A DNA stretch of 9,577 nt, from assembly GCA_003529325.1 (NCBI GenBank), contig DPVW01000300.1:956-10532 (forward strand), given 5' to 3'. Position 1 is the first letter of the stretch, and each line of letters opens with the position of its first letter. Of this stretch, positions 6,531 to 9,577 are shown piece after piece. The notes under the pieces were generated by a model. The model saw only the letters and a program-made list of their open reading frames with translations, was not told the origin of the DNA and made no database searches. Source of the stretch: Candidatus Latescibacterota bacterium (lineage in GTDB: Bacteria > Latescibacterota > UBA2968 > UBA8231). Position numbers and translations under genes: made by a program.

Positions 6531-6680
6531 CACCGGTGGCGTCATCGCATGCACCTGCCCATTCCAGAGCAGGGAAAGTGGTTGGGTAGCGTTGTTCGGG
6601 GATACCTCGGCTATCACGGCATCCCAAGTGAAGTATATTATTACCGGCCAGCCCACCCTATTCTCTACGGTTGCCCATGA
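6531..6680 (+). mobile_element. Fragment of a group II intron-type reverse transcriptase/maturase
   Basis: Frame 0 reads HRWRHRMHLPIPEQGKWLGS, then [20 protein letters not shown], and stops at TGA 6678-6680. The run RMHxPIPEQGxWLxxVVRGYxxYHxxP is a hallmark of the C-terminal part of group II intron-encoded reverse transcriptases, near the maturase/thumb region. The palm with its YADD box and the zinc/HNH end are absent, and no recognisable intron domain V was seen. After about 6630 the match fades. The fragment lies between a truncated gene and an intact esterase, so it is a relic of a retroelement insertion or a join through one. It has no independent start or function. Confidence 0.75.
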
Positions 6681-7894
6681 CGCCTGCAAAAGCCAATTAC
6701 GACGAAGGCAAAATCCCCCAATACGAGTTGCCCGACCCGCTAATTGCGGCCAACGGCGAACTCGTTACCAATCCAGCAGCCTGGGACAAGAAGCGCCGCC
6801 CAGAAATTCTCCAACTTTTTAAAACCCACGTCTACGGCCAAATGCCTGGCCCTCTGCCCGATATGCGCTACTCGATCACCGAAGAGGGCGAAGCCCTCGA
6901 AGGCCGTGCCCGGCGCCGCCAAATCAGGGTCCATTTTAGCGCTGACGGTCCCTATATGGACCTCCTGCTTTACCTACCAGCAGCAGCCCCTGGCCCCGTG
7001 CCGGTCTTCTTAGGGCTAAACTTCTTCGGAAACCACACCATCGAACCCGACCCTGCCATTGTCCTATCGACTCAGTGGATGCGCCCCGAAGCCGAAAACG
7101 GCATCGTCGACAACCGCGCGACAAACCAATCTCGCGGCTGCCTGACCCAACGCTGGCCCATCACCAATATTCTCGCCCGTGGCTACGGTCTAGCCACCGC
7201 CTACTACGGCGACCTCGATCCTGATTTCGACGACGGCTACCAAAACGGCATCCATCCCTTGTTTTACAAAAAGAATCAAGACCACCCCGCAGCCGACGAG
7301 TGGGGTGCCATCGGCGCTTGGGCTTGGGGCTTGAGCCGCGCCATGGACTACCTGCAGACTGACGCCGACATCGATCCCGACCGCGTCGCCGTACTAGGCC
7401 TTTCGCGCTTAGGTAAAACAGCCCTGTGGGCCGGTGCCTGCGACCAGCGTTTCGCCTTAGTCATCTCCAACGAATCCGGCTGCGGCGGTGCCGCTCTCTC
7501 CCGGCGGCGTTATGGCGAAACCGTCGCCCATATCAACCAGGCCTTCCCCCACTGGTTTTGCGACAATTTTCGCCAGTACAACCACCACGAAAACGACCTG
7601 CCCCTCGATCAGCACATGCTGCTAGGGCTCATTGCCCCGCGCCCCCTCTACGTCGCCAGCGCCCTTGAAGACCGCTCGTGCGACCCCCGCGGCGAATTCC
7701 TTGCCGCCCTCGCCGCCAACCCAGTTTACCAACTGCTCGGATTTGACGGGTTACCCACAGACCAGTTCCCTGGCGTCGATCAGCCCGTTATGGACCAGAT
7801 CGGCTACCACATCCGCAGTGGCGGCCACGACTTGACTGAATACGACTGGGCCCAGTACTTGGATTTTGCTGACCGCCATCTGTCTACCCCTTAA
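6677..7894 (+). CDS. CE15-type alpha/beta hydrolase (glucuronoyl esterase-like)
   Basis: 405 residues from ATG 6677. The N-terminus [16 protein letters not shown] followed by [20 protein letters not shown] is typical of bacterial CE15-like esterases, and the start is taken there although no clear ribosome-binding site precedes it. The nucleophile elbow is [15 protein letters not shown] with S243. [15 protein letters not shown] (264-278) carries the acidic E266 used by many bacterial CE15 enzymes, D332 lies in [13 protein letters not shown], and the catalytic His H384 lies in [28 protein letters not shown] (308-323) is also a family block. Such enzymes cleave esters between glucuronic acid (often 4-O-methylated) and lignin alcohols or methanol. 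No signal peptide or lipobox is seen, unlike many secreted CE15 proteins, so a cytosolic role on imported oligosaccharides or a lost leader is possible. Codon use differs from the genes to its left (more CTA/TTA/AAA). Confidence 0.85.
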   Translation: MTPAKANYDEGKIPQYELPDPLIAANGELVTNPAAWDKKRRPEILQLFKTHVYGQMPGPLPDMRYSITEEGEALEGRARRRQIRVHFSADGPYMDLLLYLPAAAPGPVPVFLGLNFFGNHTIEPDPAIVLSTQWMRPEAENGIVDNRATNQSRGCLTQRWPITNILARGYGLATAYYGDLDPDFDDGYQNGIHPLFYKKNQDHPAADEWGAIGAWAWGLSRAMDYLQTDADIDPDRVAVLGLSRLGKTALWAGACDQRFALVISNESGCGGAALSRRRYGETVAHINQAFPHWFCDNFRQYNHHENDLPLDQHMLLGLIAPRPLYVASALEDRSCDPRGEFLAALAANPVYQLLGFDGLPTDQFPGVDQPVMDQIGYHIRSGGHDLTEYDWAQYLDFADRHLSTP

Positions 7895-8022
7895 AGGGCT
7901 ACCCAATCCTAAACTGCCTGATCAAATTCGACCTAATGCTTCGCGGCCATCTGACATGAGCAAACCGGGTGATAACCTATTTGCCGCCAATACTGCAGCG
8001 AGCAGAACCTGTATCTCCTTCT

Positions 8023-9323
8023 TCAGCCTTCAGCCCGATCAAAGTCCTTCCGAAGTAGCCTTTCAAGCCGCACGTCAACGCTGCGGCCGTGCCCTTCCAT
8101 ACCTTCCAAGCGAGAAATACGTCCACAGGCAGGAGCTAGCTGGCGGCTAGCCTCCCGGGTCATTCGCTGCCAGGTTACGGTTTTGAGAAATTTGCCCACC
8201 GCAAGCCCCCCGGTGTATCGTGCCGCGCCCTTTGTTGGCAACACATGGTTGGGGCCACTTAGCTTATCACCAAAAGCAACCGTGGTTTCTTCGCCCAAAA
8301 AAAGCGACCCGTAGTTACGCAATCTTGCCAACCACCAATCTAAATCGGCGCACTGCACCTGTAGGTGTTCGGGAGCGTACTCGTCGGCTAGCGCAACGGC
8401 TTCGGTGCGCCTATCGACCAGCACTACTTCGGCATAAGCCTCCCATGCCGCGCTAGCGCTTTCGCCGTTTATCCCCGGAAGACTTTCGGCCAGTTTAGGC
8501 GCCAGTTCCATCACCTTTTCAGCCAACCCCCGATCCAAGGCAATCAGCCACACCGGCGAATCGGGCCCGTGTTCTGCCTGCCCGATCAGATCCCAGGCGA
8601 CTAATATTGGGTCGGCGTTGGCGTCGGCAATCACCAGGGTTTCGGTGGGGCCTGCAAACATGTCGATCCCAACCCGACCAAAGAGCATGCGCTTGGCTTC
8701 AACGACGAATGGGTTGCCAGGCCCGACCAAAATATCGGCTCGCTGCAAGCCAAACAGACCAAAGGCCATTGCCGCTAATCCCTGGACACCACCCAGATTG
8801 AGGATCGTATCGGCGCCGCACAAATCGAGAGCGTAGAGCATAGCCGGTGGAATCCCACTGCCAGGTTTTGGCGGCGAGCAGGCAATGATGTTCTGTACTC
8901 CCGCCACCTTTGCCGTAGTAACCGTCATAATCGCCGAAGCAATATGACTGTATCGGCCCCCTGGCACGTAACAACCGGCCGTACCTACCGGAATCTGCTT
9001 CTGGCCCGCAACCAAGCCTGCAACCAGCTCAATCTCCATCTCACCGATCGTATCAAGCTGGGCTTTTGCAAAGCGGCTTATATTGCAATGTGCTAGTTGA
9101 ATGTCGTGCCGAACTTGGTCGGGTACGACGCTTTTAGCCTTATGGACAGTTTCGGGAGACACCTGTACCGGCCCCTCCCATTGATCTAAACTCCGGGCGT
9201 ATCCGAGCGCCACCTGGTCACCGCCCCGCTCGATTTCTTCCAACATCGTTTTACCTGTGCGCCAATGGCCTGTCGATCTCCTGGCAAGGTCTTTTTCGCT
9301 TGCTTCAGGTAGTTAATAGCCAA
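8023..9323 (-). CDS. HisD/HpsN-family zinc-dependent dehydrogenase, with an apparent one-base frameshift near the N-terminus
   Basis: ATG 9246 to the stop at 8023 gives 407 residues, short at the N-terminus. Upstream, TTG 9323 (GGAG nine bases before it) starts MAINYLKQAKKTLPGDRQAI then GAQVK, which is the missing family N-terminus but one base out of frame. One more A in the A4 run (T run 9249-9252 on the + strand) would give QVKTMLEEIERGGD and a 433-residue protein, the usual length. In the 407-residue numbering the zinc ligands Q223, H226 (GQAEHGPDS), D327 (FGDKLSGPNHVLPT) and H386 (EGMEGHGRS) and the catalytic E293-H294 (APEHLQ) are all kept. The family oxidises alcohol to acid in two NAD-dependent steps. 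GGLAVGKFLKTVTW and the absence of his genes nearby favour an HpsN-like sugar/sulfopropanediol-type dehydrogenase over histidine biosynthesis. It is convergent with the esterase gene; 128 bp separate them with no clear terminator. Confidence 0.85.
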
Positions 9324-9577
9324 TGTCCCTAGCTCCAATCCTCAAAACACAGATCATGCAGAAAAAAACGCTTCTTGTCGCGACCATTCCAAGCCCAGAT
9401 CGATTTAACCTCACTCTACCCCACTATTCACCCGCTCTGCAACCAAACACTGGACTATGATCGAACCGACGAGGGCACAATCCTCTAGACTAAAAGTCAA
9501 GGGGATACGCATATCGCAGAGCCTTGGGCATTGTCCCGAAGTTAGTTGAAACGGCACAGGCTCCAATCGTTGCATAT
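9324..9577. other. Right-end stretch without a recognised gene
   Basis: Mixed composition, including an A7 run at 9362-9368. The only open stretches are short: a 34-codon + strand ORF at 9356-9460 and a minus-strand frame open from the window edge to a stop at 9490-9492 whose reading includes GACAVSTNFGTMPKALRYAY. Neither has a recognisable family. The minus-strand frame could be the tail of a gene beyond the edge. The dehydrogenase promoter should lie here on the minus strand, but no clear -35/-10 pair was found. Confidence 0.4.

Noticed and set aside
6634..6641. TATATTAT as a -10 box for the esterase
   Set aside because: No acceptable -35 hexamer at 16-18 bases upstream; AT-rich by chance is enough.
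6349..6822. 157-codon + strand ORF as a single gene
   Set aside because: Only its middle part (about 6412-6530) looks coding; the end overlaps the RT fragment and the esterase in other frames.
8023..9246. Assignment as histidine-biosynthesis hisD
   Set aside because: Catalytic residues fit the superfamily, but no other his genes are present and the VGKFLKTVTW block is closer to HpsN-type dehydrogenases, so no gene symbol is given.
9341..9400. A7 run (T7 on minus strand) as a rho-independent terminator
   Set aside because: No stable GC stem precedes the T run on the minus strand beyond a short palindrome without loop space.
9356..9460. 34-codon + strand ORF starting at ATG 9356
   Set aside because: No ribosome-binding site, no recognisable family and low-information sequence.
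9490..9576. Minus-strand 28-codon open frame at the window edge
   Set aside because: Could be the tail of a gene outside the window, but too short and without a recognisable motif to call.

Overview
The window looks like bacterial DNA of fairly high GC, probably from an uncultured, carbohydrate-degrading environmental lineage. The gene families present (cog3964-type amidohydrolase, SelA-like PLP enzyme, alpha-toroid protein, CE15 esterase, HisD/HpsN-type dehydrogenase, creatininase) recall Planctomycetota, Latescibacterota, Poribacteria or sponge-symbiont type genomes. That placement is inference; nothing here fixes the phylum.

Left end (1-1268, + strand) is a run of three broken genes placed end to end: an internal slice of a glutamate-synthase-type domain that stops at a conserved glycine, the C-terminal ATP-binding half of a sensor histidine kinase with a frameshift in its N-box, and a creatininase-family gene with an internal deletion plus frameshift. 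None can make its normal protein.

Centre (1258-6342) is the best-preserved block. Three genes run leftward: a SelA-like PLP enzyme (5140-4025), a small beta-propeller protein (3848-3012) and a two-domain alpha-toroid/beta protein (3015-1258), the last two coupled by an ATGA overlap. A cog3964-type amidohydrolase/deacetylase (5176-6342) is divergent from the SelA-like gene across only 35 bp. The amidohydrolase plus SelA-like pairing is a known module in other bacteria and suggests catabolism of an acylated small carboxylate or amino sugar; the propeller and toroid proteins may bind or process a related polymer or glycan, but this is inference.

Right part (6339-9577): an unrecognised gene begins by ATGA overlap with the amidohydrolase stop but is broken by a G6 run. 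It runs into a fragment of a group II intron-type reverse transcriptase/maturase, and directly after that comes an intact CE15-type (glucuronoyl esterase) hydrolase (6677-7894). A convergent HisD/HpsN-family zinc dehydrogenase (9323-8023) is complete except for an apparent one-base loss in an A run near its N-terminus. By eye, base and codon use change at about 6640, next to the reverse-transcriptase fragment, so the right part may come from another genomic context or be mis-joined there. The last 254 bases hold no gene I can support. No tRNA, rRNA or CRISPR array was seen.
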